DNA of 64,000 nucleotides from Subtercola boreus (GCF_006716115.1 NZ_VFOO01000001.1:1-64000), one strand, 5' to 3'. Positions 16,201 to 24,908 are shown, counted from the stretch's first letter. Notes: generated from the sequence alone by a model not told the origin. Made by a program: numbers and translations.

Positions 16201-16260
16201 ACTTGCGTTTTATCATGCAACTCACTTACAGTCTATGGCAGTTGCTTAATGCAACTCACT
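16201..16260. promoter_or_regulatory. probable HxlR operator region with 12-bp repeats
   Basis: Between the divergent HxlR and hydrolase genes, ATGCAACTCACT occurs twice (16215-16226 and 16249-16260, starts 34 bp apart). The second copy is part of the perfect dyad AGTTGC-TTAAT-GCAACT (16240-16256). A weaker copy of the left arm, ACTTGC, lies at 16201. The AT-richness contrasts with the surroundings. This is the arrangement expected for a dimeric regulator that binds two sites. Confidence 0.5.
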
Positions 16261-16277
16261 CGATGGAAGGAATATCC

Positions 16278-16313
16278 ATGCCCCACTACCATCTTGCCTC
16301 CGGCGCCGCATGA
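16278..16313 (+). other. possible 11-codon leader ORF
   Basis: An ATG with a good GGAAGGA site 7 nt upstream begins the 11-residue frame MPHYHLASGAA, whose TGA overlaps the ATG of the following hydrolase (ATGA). The hydrolase has no ribosome site of its own, so it may rely on re-initiation after this leader. It may equally be a fragment of an older N-terminus. Nothing else is known. Confidence 0.4.
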
Positions 16314-17203
16314 GCGGCCTGACGAAGCGAGTCGCCGCGTGGGCGGCCTCCGGCAACTACGAGACCGTCAACGAACGTCAGATCTTCGTGCACCGTGGCG
16401 GCGGCGATGGCCCGCTCGTGGTGCTGCTGCACGGCTATCCGTCCAGCAGCTACGACTGGCGAGGCATCCTCCCGGCCCTCGAGGCGACAGGCTTATCTGT
16501 GCTCACGTTCGACTTCCTCGGCTTTGGCCTCTCCGACAAACCCACCGATGTCGTCTACTCCCTTCAGACTCAGGCCGACGTCGCTGAGGAACTCATCGCT
16601 GGCCGGCCCGCTCTGCTCATCGCCCACGACCTGGGTGACTCCGTCGCCACCGAACTGATGGCTCGCGACATCGACGGCGCTCTCACTTTCACCCTGAACG
16701 GGGTGATGATGACCAACAGTTCCGTCATCATCGGTGAAGCGAACCTGACCGCAGCGCAGAAGCTCCTCCGCGGACGATTGGGGCCTCTTGTTGCACGATT
16801 GGTCTCAGAAAAGGTCATCCGGAAGCAGCTCGCCGGGGCATTCTCTTCCACGCACCCGCTCACCGAGCAGGAAGGCGATGACCAATGGTCGCTGCTGGCC
16901 TTCCATGGCGGAGACAAGATCATCGACAGGCTCAGCTACTTCAACCGAGAACGGGTCCAACTCGCCGATCGTTGGGAAGGCGCCATCCGTGACTGGCCGG
17001 GCCGCCTTGCGGTCGGCTGGGGAGGACAGGACCGCATCTCGGGCCAACCCGTCCTCGACGCCATCCTCAAACTCAACCCCCGGGCCGACGTGACCCGCTG
17101 GCCCGACCTCGGACACTTCCCTCAGATCGAAGACCCGGCGACCGTCAGCAGTCTCGCCGTCGCATTCGCCACCGGCCCGGTGATAGATACTCGACCGGTT
17201 TAG
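16310..17203 (+). CDS. haloalkane-dehalogenase/epoxide-hydrolase-like alpha/beta hydrolase
   Basis: A 297-aa alpha/beta hydrolase. HGYP is at residues 41-44, and the nucleophile elbow AHDLGDS places Asp107 at the catalytic position, as in haloalkane dehalogenases and epoxide hydrolases. The long cap and LTFDFLGFGLSDKP resemble dehalogenase-like proteins. The catalytic base is probably His in DLGHFPQIEDP near the C-terminus. The start overlaps an 11-codon leader frame. It diverges from HxlR, so control by that regulator is likely. The substrate is not predictable; halide-binding Trp/Asn residues could not be confirmed by eye. Confidence 0.82.
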   Translation: MSGLTKRVAAWAASGNYETVNERQIFVHRGGGDGPLVVLLHGYPSSSYDWRGILPALEATGLSVLTFDFLGFGLSDKPTDVVYSLQTQADVAEELIAGRPALLIAHDLGDSVATELMARDIDGALTFTLNGVMMTNSSVIIGEANLTAAQKLLRGRLGPLVARLVSEKVIRKQLAGAFSSTHPLTEQEGDDQWSLLAFHGGDKIIDRLSYFNRERVQLADRWEGAIRDWPGRLAVGWGGQDRISGQPVLDAILKLNPRADVTRWPDLGHFPQIEDPATVSSLAVAFATGPVIDTRPV

Positions 17204-17437
17204 TGAAATGATCGGTTTACATTACTGAGGTCGTCATGCTCTCTGTGTCAGACGTGGTCGAGGCGACGGCGCAGCCCGCTATGAACCGGTGGTTCTACAA
17301 CCTGTTCCTCGCGACGACGACTCGCGCTGGCCGTCTGAGCCGCCGGCGCACCAACTACCGATCGATCTGAGCCGTCAAGCCACCCGCCTCACCGTTCCAC
17401 CCGTTCCACGAACATTCCAGAGAAAGCCGAGATCGCC

Positions 17438-18415
17438 ATGCGCGCTGTTATGCACTCCACCTTCGGAGAGCCCTCCGAGATCCTCTCGGTCGAAGAGGTC
17501 CCGACGCCTGATCCCGGCCCCGGAGAGGTGCGCGTCCGAACGCTCCTGTCTCCGATCCACAACCACGACCTCTGGACGATCCGCGGCACCTACGGCTTCA
17601 AGCCCGAGCTCCCGGCCCGCACCGGAACCGAGGCCGTCGGCTTCATCGATGCGCTCGGCGAGGGCGTCACCGGCGTCGAGATCGGCCAGCGCGTCGCGAC
17701 CGGCGGCACCTTCGGCGTATGGGCCGAGTACTTCGTCGCCAAGGCTCAGGCACTCCTGCCCGTTTCGGACGACATCTCCGACGAGGTCGCCGCGCAGCTC
17801 GTCTCCATGCCGTTCAGCGCCATCAGCCTGCTCGAGTCACTCGACCTCGCCGAGGGTGACTGGCTCGTGCAGAACGCCGCCAACGGTGCCGTCGGCCGCC
17901 TGGTCGCGCAACTCGGAGCCGCCCGCGGCATCAACGTGGTCGGCCTTGTGCGACGCGCCGAGGGCGTCGACGAGCTGGCGGCCCAGGGCATCGGCAACGT
18001 CGTCGCGACGGATTCGGCCGACTGGCGCGACCGCGTCAAGGCGATTGTGGGCGACGACCGGATCCTGGCCGGTGTCGACTCAGTCGGTGGTCCGGCGAGT
18101 GGCGAGGTGCTGTCGCTGCTCAGCGAGAACGGCACCCTCGTCGTGTTCGGTGCGATGCAGTCGCCCGTGATGGAGATCCGCTCGGGCGACGTGATCTTCA
18201 AGCAGGCCACGGTCAAAGGGTTCTGGGGCAGCGCGGTCAGCACGAGTATGTCGGCTGCTCAGCGCGGTGCGCTTCTGTCGGAGCTGGTGCGCAGGATCCA
18301 GGACGCCACGATCACCCTCCCCGTCGAGGCGACCTACTCGTTCGACGATGCCCGCCAGGCCGCGGCTGCGAACTTCACTCCGGGTCGCGCCGGCAAGATC
18401 CTGCTGCGCCCCTGA
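17438..18415 (+). CDS. MDR-family zinc-free quinone/enoyl reductase
   Basis: A 325-aa medium-chain dehydrogenase/reductase. The N-terminal GroES-like barrel (MRAVMHSTFGEPSEILSVEE) lacks the structural zinc cysteines. The Rossmann domain begins LVQNAANGAVGRLVAQLGAA and carries NVVGLVRR, the adenosine-phosphate-binding region of an NADPH enzyme. The pattern matches mitochondrial-type enoyl reductases and quinone oxidoreductases (QOR). It is monocistronic, preceded by a 234-nt non-coding stretch. It probably reduces a quinone or an alpha,beta-unsaturated ketone or thioester with NADPH. The family is clear, the substrate is not. Confidence 0.85.
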   Translation: MRAVMHSTFGEPSEILSVEEVPTPDPGPGEVRVRTLLSPIHNHDLWTIRGTYGFKPELPARTGTEAVGFIDALGEGVTGVEIGQRVATGGTFGVWAEYFVAKAQALLPVSDDISDEVAAQLVSMPFSAISLLESLDLAEGDWLVQNAANGAVGRLVAQLGAARGINVVGLVRRAEGVDELAAQGIGNVVATDSADWRDRVKAIVGDDRILAGVDSVGGPASGEVLSLLSENGTLVVFGAMQSPVMEIRSGDVIFKQATVKGFWGSAVSTSMSAAQRGALLSELVRRIQDATITLPVEATYSFDDARQAAAANFTPGRAGKILLRP

Positions 18416-18458
18416 CCCCATCGAGTTCTGGGCGTCTCTGGATGGCAGGATCGAGTCC

Positions 18459-18971
18459 ATGGGGCTCATATTCGATGATTTGGTGTGGACGTCGTATTCG
18501 CAGTTGTGGTTGCTCAGCGAGGGGCCAGAGCAGGGAGACCCGACGGATTTGTTCCGCGGTCAGGTGAACGGTCTGTGCGGTACGGCGCAGGCGGGCTCTG
18601 CATTTCTGGTCACCGGGACTCACACGGGACTGGTTCCGGTGCGAGTCATGATTCTCACGGCGCCTCCGCCGTCAGGCGGCTGGGAGGAGATCGTAGAGGC
18701 CACCTTCACCCCGGTCGGCAGGACAGCTGGGCTTTATGGATGGGCCGCTGATGCCAGCGTGCTTTTCGAGCTGCCCGCCCCCACCTATCGATTGCGGTAC
18801 TCCGCGTCGAAGATGGATGCCGGCAAGGCGCAAGATCTTGCAACCGTGGAGCAGCCAGCTCCCGACAGATATCAGATCGACTTGTGGCCGGCGCCTCCCG
18901 AGCCTGACAGTATTCTTCGACGAACCAGCGACAACGCGGGCTACTGGCACGACCACGGCTTCCAGGCGTGA
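18459..18971 (+). CDS. hypothetical protein
   Basis: A 170-aa protein starting at ATG 18459. It is mainly beta-stranded with aromatic residues (MGLIFDDLVWTSYSQLWLLS, then FLVTGTHTGLVPVRVMIL and YRLRYSASKMDAGKAQDL) and no signal peptide or membrane helix. It resembles hypothetical proteins annotated in actinobacterial genomes, with no assigned domain. It lies 43 nt behind the quinone reductase gene and before a 104-nt gap that faces the convergent TetR gene. The open frame extends upstream into that gene, but the first coding-like codon is this ATG. Confidence 0.6.
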   Translation: MGLIFDDLVWTSYSQLWLLSEGPEQGDPTDLFRGQVNGLCGTAQAGSAFLVTGTHTGLVPVRVMILTAPPPSGGWEEIVEATFTPVGRTAGLYGWAADASVLFELPAPTYRLRYSASKMDAGKAQDLATVEQPAPDRYQIDLWPAPPEPDSILRRTSDNAGYWHDHGFQA

Positions 18972-19075
18972 TTCCGCATGGCCGGCCCCCTCAACCATGC
19001 GGTCGACTGCTTCGCCGACGCGAGCGTGATTGATCAGCGCGGGGTTTCCGAACGGTGTCGATCGCAGAACGGGCC

Positions 19076-19678
19076 TCAGGGCTCCGTTCTGAAACCTCGA
19101 CGAAGGCCCTCGAACGCGCGGCTCAGCCAGGGCTCGGGGTGATCGTCGTCGCTCGCCGCCCAGAGCGCCAGCGCTGTCCAGCTCGCTGCCCACACGGTTC
19201 GTGAGGCGACCTGGGGCAGCAAGTCGTCCGCTTGGAGTCCCAGCCGCCCGGCTACGAATTCGGCGACGATGAGAGTGAATTCCGCCATCTTCTCGTCGGT
19301 GTGGCCTTGAACGGCTGGGATCGACGTGATGACCGTCACCTGGGATCGCAGCAGCGTCAGCTCCGAGTCGTCGGAGTGGATCAGCTCGGGGAGCACGTCG
19401 CAGAGAACGTCCATCGTGCCTCGGTCGGGTGGCGCAGCGGAGAGCTTCTCGCGAAGCCACGAGGCATCGCGCTGTGAACCATGCCAGACGAGGCTGCTCT
19501 TCGAGGGGAACCATCGGAACAGGGTCGGCCGACTGATCCCCGCAGCAGCAGCGATGTCGTCCATGGTCGTCTCATCGAACCCGTTCTCGAGGATCAGACG
19601 AAGGCCCACAGCGGCGATAGCCGTCTCGCTCGCAGCCCGCGGACGGCCTCGCCCTCGTTTTTGCGGCTCTTCTGACAT
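19076..19678 (-). CDS. TetR-family regulator (MftR/Mce-like type)
   Basis: A 200-aa regulator with a helix-turn-helix at residues 21-65 (LRLILENGFDETTMDDIAAA, AGISRPTLFRWFPSKSSLV). The basic N-terminal tail KRGRGRPR and the WFPSK helix are typical of the acyl-CoA-responsive MftR-like group in actinobacteria. It diverges from the epimerase gene with 75 nt between start codons, so it most likely represses that gene and itself. Confidence 0.87.
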   Translation of the reverse strand: MSEEPQKRGRGRPRAASETAIAAVGLRLILENGFDETTMDDIAAAAGISRPTLFRWFPSKSSLVWHGSQRDASWLREKLSAAPPDRGTMDVLCDVLPELIHSDDSELTLLRSQVTVITSIPAVQGHTDEKMAEFTLIVAEFVAGRLGLQADDLLPQVASRTVWAASWTALALWAASDDDHPEPWLSRAFEGLRRGFRTEP

Positions 19679-19699
19679 GGATCGACCCTATCTCCCACC

Positions 19700-19726
19700 G
19701 ATTATCGACACTGAGTATTGATTATC
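19700..19726. promoter_or_regulatory. candidate TetR-binding repeat in divergent promoter
   Basis: GATTATC occurs twice, at 19700-19706 and 19720-19726, with 20 bp between starts (about two helical turns). The AT-rich stretch lies between the divergent TetR (start 19678) and epimerase (start 19754) genes. No full palindrome was found, so this is a candidate only. Confidence 0.3.
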
Positions 19727-19753
19727 TGCCCGCAGAGTGGAAGCATTCGATTC

Positions 19754-20698
19754 ATGGAAAAACTTGAAGGCAAAAAAATCCTCGTCACCGGCTTCACCGG
19801 TCGTCTCGGCGGTGCATTCGCCGAGGGGCTGGCGAAGAACAACGACGTAACCGGTGTGACGCTCATCGCCAGTGACGCCGAACTCGACGCGTGGAGAGGA
19901 CGAGGTGTTGATCCCTACGTGCTCGATCTCGCCGACGACGACTACGGCTCGCTGCCGAGCGACTTCGACTATGTCGTCCACACGGCCGCGGCCGTCTATC
20001 CGAAGAGCTTCGAGGACGGCATGCGCGCGAACGCCGAAGCCCCTGCGCTGCTGATGAAGCACACGCGGAACGCGAAAGCATTCCTGCACGTATCGACCAC
20101 GGGCGTCTACATCGAGAACCTCGACCCGTACTACCGGGCGACCGAGCAGGACATCATGGGCGGCAGCCAGCTGATGGGTCACTACACCGGCACGAAGGCC
20201 GCAGGCGAGGGCGCGGTCCGGGCCATGGCGAGGACCCTCGGTCTGCCGACGATCATCTGCCGGATGGACGTGCAGTACGGCACCTACAGCGACGGCGGCC
20301 TCCCGGTGAAGTTCCTCTCCGACGTCATCAACGGCAGCCCCATCAACCTCCCCAAGTCGTATGACTGGGTGAAGGCTCTGGTGCACCAGGACGACCTGTT
20401 CTCATTCATCGAGCCGTGCCTGGGAGCCGCGACGGTACCTGTTCCGACGGTCAACTGGTCCGGCGACGAGCAGATCAAAGCGGAGGAATGGATCGGCTAT
20501 CTGGGTGAACTCGTCGGCGTTGAACCCGTCTACAACTACGAGGACGCCCTCGCACTGCCCGGCGGGGCACCGAGTGCAGAGTACCGGAAGACGATCACCG
20601 GGCCGGCAACGGTCAGCTGGCGGGAGGGTCTGAAGCGGATCGTCGAGTTCTGGGAACCCCGGATCCGAGAAGCGCAGCACGTGTCGCGCACCTCCTGA
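19754..20698 (+). CDS. NAD-dependent epimerase/dehydratase-type extended SDR
   Basis: A 314-aa extended short-chain dehydrogenase. The Rossmann motif VTGFTGRLGGA is at residues 11-21. The catalytic set appears as Ser/Thr in HVSTTGVY and the Tyr-Lys pair YTGTK (Y-x3-K). The C-terminal substrate domain ends with a helix near WREGLKRIVEFWEP. It resembles sugar-nucleotide epimerases and dihydroflavonol/aldehyde reductase-type SDRs. It faces the TetR gene across a short promoter with an AT-rich repeat and has only a weak ribosome site. The substrate is unknown. Confidence 0.85.
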   Translation: MEKLEGKKILVTGFTGRLGGAFAEGLAKNNDVTGVTLIASDAELDAWRGRGVDPYVLDLADDDYGSLPSDFDYVVHTAAAVYPKSFEDGMRANAEAPALLMKHTRNAKAFLHVSTTGVYIENLDPYYRATEQDIMGGSQLMGHYTGTKAAGEGAVRAMARTLGLPTIICRMDVQYGTYSDGGLPVKFLSDVINGSPINLPKSYDWVKALVHQDDLFSFIEPCLGAATVPVPTVNWSGDEQIKAEEWIGYLGELVGVEPVYNYEDALALPGGAPSAEYRKTITGPATVSWREGLKRIVEFWEPRIREAQHVSRTS

Positions 20699-20771
20699 GC
20701 ATCTGTACACCGACTGGATGATGTCCCCCGGACAGCCGGCAGGATAAGTTGGTCGGTGTCGAAGGAGAACC

Positions 20772-21629
20772 ATGATTTCAACCAACAACGCCGTTGTCCT
20801 GGCAGGGGGCGGGGTAGCGGGAATCGCCTGGGAGACAGGCTTCTTCCGCGGGCTCGACGACGAGGCGCCGGGCTTGGTGAGCCGTATCCTGACCCCGTCG
20901 ACATCGTTGATCGGAACCTCAGCCGGTGCAACCGTCGCAGCCCAGATCGCCACCGGCAACAGCGTTCATGACCTCTTCGAGAGGCAGCTGGCGGCGATGT
21001 CAGCCGAGGTGAACGTCACGATCGATCTGGCACAGATGGGTTCAGTCGTCGCCGAGGCGATGGCCGGCGTGACGTCACCCGAGCAGATGCGCCCGAAGCT
21101 CGGCGCTCTGGCTGTGGCAAGCGAGACCCCTCCTTCCGAGGTTCGTCGCGCGGTCATTGAGGCGCGAGTGGGTACCGAGCAGTGGCCCGCCTGGCCGTTG
21201 CTCATCGCGGCTGTCGACACCGGCACAGGAGAACTCCGGGTATTCGACAGCACTTCGGGCGTCGGCCTGGTGGATGTCGTCGCGGCCAGCTGTGCCGTTC
21301 CCCTGGTTTGGCCGCCGGTCGAGATCGACGGGCGCCTCTACATGGATGGGGGCATCCGGTCAATCGGCAACGTCGACCTTGCAGCTGGCGCCGAGCAGGT
21401 ACTCATCCTCGTTCCGGCGGCGGCAGATTCTCCCCTCGGGCCGTCAGTCCCCGACGAGCAGCTGCAGGCTCTGTCTCCTGCCCGTGTTCATCTGGTTGTG
21501 GCCGATGCCGCGTCACTCATGGCCATGGGCCCCAATCCGCTGGATCCCTCGTCCAGACTCCCCTCAGCCACTGCCGGCCGGGAACAAGGACGTCGACTCG
21601 CGGCCGAGGTCGACGCTTTCTGGCGCTGA
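20772..21629 (+). CDS. patatin-like phospholipase
   Basis: A 285-aa protein of the bacterial patatin family. The oxyanion motif AGGGVAG is at residues 11-17, the nucleophile elbow GTSAG places Ser50, and the catalytic Asp is in YMDGGI (about residue 192). These form the Ser-Asp dyad of cytosolic phospholipase A2-like enzymes, which hydrolyse acyl groups of phospholipids or other lipids. No signal peptide is present. GAAGGAG precedes the ATG. It is the last plus-strand gene before the convergent S4 gene. Confidence 0.87.
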   Translation: MISTNNAVVLAGGGVAGIAWETGFFRGLDDEAPGLVSRILTPSTSLIGTSAGATVAAQIATGNSVHDLFERQLAAMSAEVNVTIDLAQMGSVVAEAMAGVTSPEQMRPKLGALAVASETPPSEVRRAVIEARVGTEQWPAWPLLIAAVDTGTGELRVFDSTSGVGLVDVVAASCAVPLVWPPVEIDGRLYMDGGIRSIGNVDLAAGAEQVLILVPAAADSPLGPSVPDEQLQALSPARVHLVVADAASLMAMGPNPLDPSSRLPSATAGREQGRRLAAEVDAFWR

Positions 21630-21726
21630 TCGCGGGGACACCGTGACGGATCGAGTTGGCCGGGCCGTCAGAGGACCTGGTGCTTCTTGTCAGCCCCGAA
21701 CTTCGGCCGAGGCGCTGTCCGGTCCG

Positions 21727-21954
21727 TCAGGGGCGGACGCGGGAGCGGCGCCCCTCGAAGCTGACGACGTCGCCGGGCTGCAGCTGCCGTCCGCGGCGAA
21801 GGTCGACCTCCCCGTTCACCGTCACCTCGCCGTTCGCGATGGCGTCTTTGACGTGCCCGCCGGAGTCGAGGAGTCCGGCGAACTTCAGGAACTGCCCGAG
21901 GCGGATGACCTCCCCGCCGATCGGCACGTCTTCGATCGGAGCCTGGTTCGTCAT
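21727..21954 (-). CDS. S4-domain RNA-binding protein
   Basis: A 75-aa protein that is almost entirely an S4 domain: VIRLGQFLKFAGLLDSGGHV, then AIANGEVTVNGEVDLRRGRQ and LQPGDVVSFEGRR. This is the YbcJ/YaaA-like single-domain form, proposed to bind structured RNA, for example on the ribosome. The start region (IEDVPIGGE) is part of a 32-bp duplication with the sequence just upstream of the gene. It converges with the patatin gene. Confidence 0.88.
   Translation of the reverse strand: MTNQAPIEDVPIGGEVIRLGQFLKFAGLLDSGGHVKDAIANGEVTVNGEVDLRRGRQLQPGDVVSFEGRRSRVRP
21911..21942. repeat. 32-bp imperfect direct repeat, copy A
   Basis: Positions 21911-21942 match 22001-22032 at 29 of 32 bases (differences at offsets 15, 22 and 26), with starts exactly 90 bp apart. 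This copy encodes the N-terminal DVPIGGE of the S4 protein. Confidence 0.8.
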
Positions 21955-22000
21955 CCTGAAATGCTAGCTGGAGACACGCACGTCGTGGTTCGACCCGTCT

Positions 22001-22032
22001 TCCCCGCCGATCGGTACGTCTCCGAGCGGAGC
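22001..22032. repeat. 32-bp imperfect direct repeat, copy B
   Basis: The second copy of the repeat lies in the gap between the S4 gene and the GH2 stop codon, and its last base is the first base of that stop triplet region (22032). Read on the minus strand it would again encode GDVPIGGE, but here it is downstream of the GH2 gene and untranslated. Confidence 0.8.
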
Positions 22033-23828
22033 TATCGGTTCTGGATTGTTGCTCTCAGCTTGTCGATCGGGATTTTCGGGGTGCGGTCGGCGCGGAGGAG
22101 TCCGTTGGTTTCTTGTCCGGTGTCGGTGAGTTGGGTGTAGCAGAACCCGGACAGGATGGGTGATTGTTGGGCGGCACAGATGAGTTCGACGACTTTGGTT
22201 TCGAATTCTGGGGCGTTGTGGGCTGTGCTGTAGCCCCACGCGCCGGCGATGGGTTCTTCGATGTAGCTGACGCCGCCGAATTCAGTGAGCATGATGGGCT
22301 GCTCGTGGTCGAGCTGCGTCACGGAGACTCGGCGGCCGTTCGGGCCGAAGCCTTCGAGGACCGCCTGCACGGAACTATCTGAGGCGTAGCGGTTGATGAT
22401 GGTGGTCGGGTCGGTGTCGTAGTCGTGAATGGTCCAGATGTCGGATGAGGTGTGTTCCCAACCGTCGTTGGAGATGACGGGTCTCGTTGGGTCGATGGCC
22501 CTGGTGAGGTCTGTCAGGCTGCGGCTGAAGGCCTGTTGTTGGGGGCTGTGGGCGATGTGTTGCAGCCCCCAGCTCTCGTTGAAGGGCACCCAGACCACGA
22601 TGGATGGGTGTGAGCGGTCACGGCGGATGAGCGACATCCATTCTGTTGTCAGGCTGACGACCGCGCGGGGGTTGAAGTCGTAGGCGCTGGCGGTCTCGCC
22701 CCAGATGAGGAGCCCGAGTCTGTCGGCCCAGAACAGGAACCTGGGGTCTTCTGCTTTCTGATGGATGCGCGCGGTGTTGAAGCCGAGCTCTTTGATGAGT
22801 TCGACCTCGCGCCGGAGCGCCTCAGGGCTGGGTGCTGCGAGGTGGGACTCTGGCCAGTAGTTCTGCGAGAGCACCGAACGAAGGTACAGGGGCCGGTCGT
22901 TGAGGAGGAATCGACGTCGCGACGTGGCGACCGACCTGAGGCCGAAGTAGCTGGAGACAGTGTCGACGCGTTCGTCTCCGTGGGTGAGGATGATCGTCGC
23001 GTCGATGAGTCGCGGGTGTTCCGGGTCCCACAGAAGTTCTTCGTAGTGTTGTCCGTTGCGCTGCCGGTCGAGGGTCAGCTGCAGCTGCGCTGTCTGCTGG
23101 CTGACGCGGAATCGGGCTTCGGCAAGTGGCTCGTCGCCGAATTGCAGGCGAATTGTCGCCCACGTGTCGTCCTTCGGCTGGATGCTGAAGGACAGCTCGA
23201 GGGAGACGCTTGCCGCGGGGAGGTCGGACTGCCACGAGAGCTCGTCGATGTGCAGGGGCGGGACGGCCTCCAGCCAGACGGGTTGCCAGATTCCGGTGGT
23301 GCGGTGGTACCAGATCGAGTGCGGGGATTCCAGCCAGTCCTGCTTGCCGCGGGGGATGGACACATCGTGCGGGTCGTCGAATGCGCGGACGATCAGGGTG
23401 TTCTCGCCTTCCGGGGAAAGCGAGTCTGTGATATCGAAGGAGAACGCCGACTGGCCTCCCTCGTGCGTGCCGAGGAACTGTTCGTTGAGCCACACGTGAG
23501 CGACCCAGTCGACTGCTCCGAAGTGCAGAATGACGCGGCTCTTCTCCTCACTGTGCCCTGCGCGGGTGAGATCAGCTTTCGAGACAGCACGCCGGTACCA
23601 GACGACAGGGTGGTAGCTGGTGTCTCCGATCCCTGACGCGGGAGATTCGGGCGGGTACGGAACGGTGATAGAGCGATCGAACACCGCCCTCGTGGGCTGT
23701 TCGTCCGGGCCGCTTCCGTATCCGAAGTCCCAGGGCCCGTCGAGTTCGAACCAGTGTGACCGCATGAGTTGCGGGCGGGGATATGTCCCGTCCTGGTCAG
23801 AGGCGACTGGGGCAGTCAATGAGGTCAT
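22032..23828 (-). CDS. GH2-family glycoside hydrolase (beta-galactosidase/glucuronidase type)
   Basis: A 598-aa enzyme with the three-part GH2 core. An N-terminal jelly-roll sugar-binding domain (about 25-185) contains HFGAVDWVAHVWLNEQFLG. An immunoglobulin-like domain (about 190-300) follows, then a TIM barrel beginning LLNDRPLYLRSVLSQNYWPE. The catalytic acid/base is Glu418 in FNESWG and the nucleophile Glu516 in LTEFGG. There is no signal peptide, so it acts in the cytoplasm on imported sugar. The length is close to short GH2 beta-glucuronidases and beta-galactosidases. Its start overlaps the LacI stop by ATGA. Exact sugar specificity is unknown. Confidence 0.9.
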   Translation of the reverse strand: MTSLTAPVASDQDGTYPRPQLMRSHWFELDGPWDFGYGSGPDEQPTRAVFDRSITVPYPPESPASGIGDTSYHPVVWYRRAVSKADLTRAGHSEEKSRVILHFGAVDWVAHVWLNEQFLGTHEGGQSAFSFDITDSLSPEGENTLIVRAFDDPHDVSIPRGKQDWLESPHSIWYHRTTGIWQPVWLEAVPPLHIDELSWQSDLPAASVSLELSFSIQPKDDTWATIRLQFGDEPLAEARFRVSQQTAQLQLTLDRQRNGQHYEELLWDPEHPRLIDATIILTHGDERVDTVSSYFGLRSVATSRRRFLLNDRPLYLRSVLSQNYWPESHLAAPSPEALRREVELIKELGFNTARIHQKAEDPRFLFWADRLGLLIWGETASAYDFNPRAVVSLTTEWMSLIRRDRSHPSIVVWVPFNESWGLQHIAHSPQQQAFSRSLTDLTRAIDPTRPVISNDGWEHTSSDIWTIHDYDTDPTTIINRYASDSSVQAVLEGFGPNGRRVSVTQLDHEQPIMLTEFGGVSYIEEPIAGAWGYSTAHNAPEFETKVVELICAAQQSPILSGFCYTQLTDTGQETNGLLRADRTPKIPIDKLRATIQNR

Positions 23829-24841
23829 GCGCTTGCTCGTTTCGCGATCTGGAACGGAATTGTGGTTTCAAGGCTCTGTGCCGCGACAGTTCGGGTTGGG
23901 TCCGGTTTGCCGGCATCGAGGAGCAGGTCGAGCGCAGCGTGGGCGATGGCGTCTTTGTCGGGGGAGATGCTTGTCAGCGGGGGAGTCGCAAAACGGCCTT
24001 CTTCGATGTCGTCGAACCCGATGACAGCGACATCTTCTGGCACCCGAATACCCCTCGAGATCAGGGTGTGCATTGCGCCGAGTGCCAGAAGGTCGTTGAA
24101 CGCGAACACCGCGTCGAAGTCAGCACCATTCGCGAGCAGTCCTTTCATGGCGGCGACTCCGTCTGCGCGTTGGAACTCGTTGACGAAAGCGACGAGGGTC
24201 GGATCGGGTGTGATTCCGGCTCCAGCCAGTGCTGCCCGATATCCGGCCAGGCGGAGGTCGGCCGTTTCTCGGGGGGCGTCGGATTGCGCCCCGATCGCGG
24301 CGATTCGGCGCCGGCCGCTCGCCAGGAGATGGTTGGTGGCGGCTTCTGCGGCTTTGGCGCTGTCCACAGCGACGTGGGGAAAGGCGCTTTCGCCGATGTG
24401 TTCGCCCAGAAGCACGATGGGCATGGAGTCTTCGCGGTGGGTGAGGTCCCGGGCGGTCAAGGCCAAGGCGCTCAGGATGACGCCGTCCATGACGGGTATG
24501 CCGACACCGTCTGCGATCCGTCGTTCGGCCTCGAAGTCTCCGTTCGTCTGGTTGATCAGCACCGTGATCGACCGCGCCGCTGCTGCGCGCACGACGGCTG
24601 AGGCAAGTTCGGCGAAATAGGGCTGGGCGAGGTCGGGCAACGCCAGCGCGATCATCCCACTTCGCCCGCTTCGAAGCTGGCGTGCTGCTGCGTTGGGGCG
24701 GTAGCCGAGCTCGACGATCGCGCGGTGCACGCGCTCCTTGAGTTCGTCGCCGACCCAGCCGGTGTTGTTGACCACGTTCGATACCGTCTTGGCTGAAACC
24801 CCCACGTAGTCACCGACGTCTTTCAGGGTCGTCTTTCCCAC
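23825..24841 (-). CDS. LacI-family transcriptional repressor
   Basis: A 338-aa regulator. The LacI headpiece TTLKDVGDYVGVSAKTVSNV is at residues 4-23, with the hinge helix RQLRSGRSGMIAL, and the periplasmic-binding-like core carries AFNDLLALGAMHTL and VIGFDDIEEGRFATPPLTSI, typical of sugar sensing. It is the first gene of a minus operon with GH2 and diverges from the solute-binding protein gene. A perfect 18-bp palindrome lies in the shared promoter. It is expected to repress both directions until the imported sugar binds. Confidence 0.93.
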   Translation of the reverse strand: MGKTTLKDVGDYVGVSAKTVSNVVNNTGWVGDELKERVHRAIVELGYRPNAAARQLRSGRSGMIALALPDLAQPYFAELASAVVRAAAARSITVLINQTNGDFEAERRIADGVGIPVMDGVILSALALTARDLTHREDSMPIVLLGEHIGESAFPHVAVDSAKAAEAATNHLLASGRRRIAAIGAQSDAPRETADLRLAGYRAALAGAGITPDPTLVAFVNEFQRADGVAAMKGLLANGADFDAVFAFNDLLALGAMHTLISRGIRVPEDVAVIGFDDIEEGRFATPPLTSISPDKDAIAHAALDLLLDAGKPDPTRTVAAQSLETTIPFQIAKRASA

Positions 24842-24875
24842 TTGTCCTCCTTTCGCATGACTCTCTCATCACGAT

Positions 24876-24893
24876 CATTCAACGTTTACCATG
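24876..24893. promoter_or_regulatory. candidate secondary LacI operator half
   Basis: ATTCAACG at 24877-24884 repeats the left arm of the main palindrome (GTTCAACG) but the right side (TTTACCAT) departs from symmetry. It sits 34-51 bp before the LacI start and could support looping with the main operator. Confidence 0.3.
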
Positions 24894-24908
24894 CCGAGAC
24901 AATAACAG

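Noticed and set aside
17236-17370. 44-codon frame before the quinone reductase gene
   Set aside because: It has an ATG and normal length but no ribosome site, no domain, and an Arg/Thr-rich end; the CGGTTTA repeats at 17196 and 17213 next to it are more likely promoter sequence.
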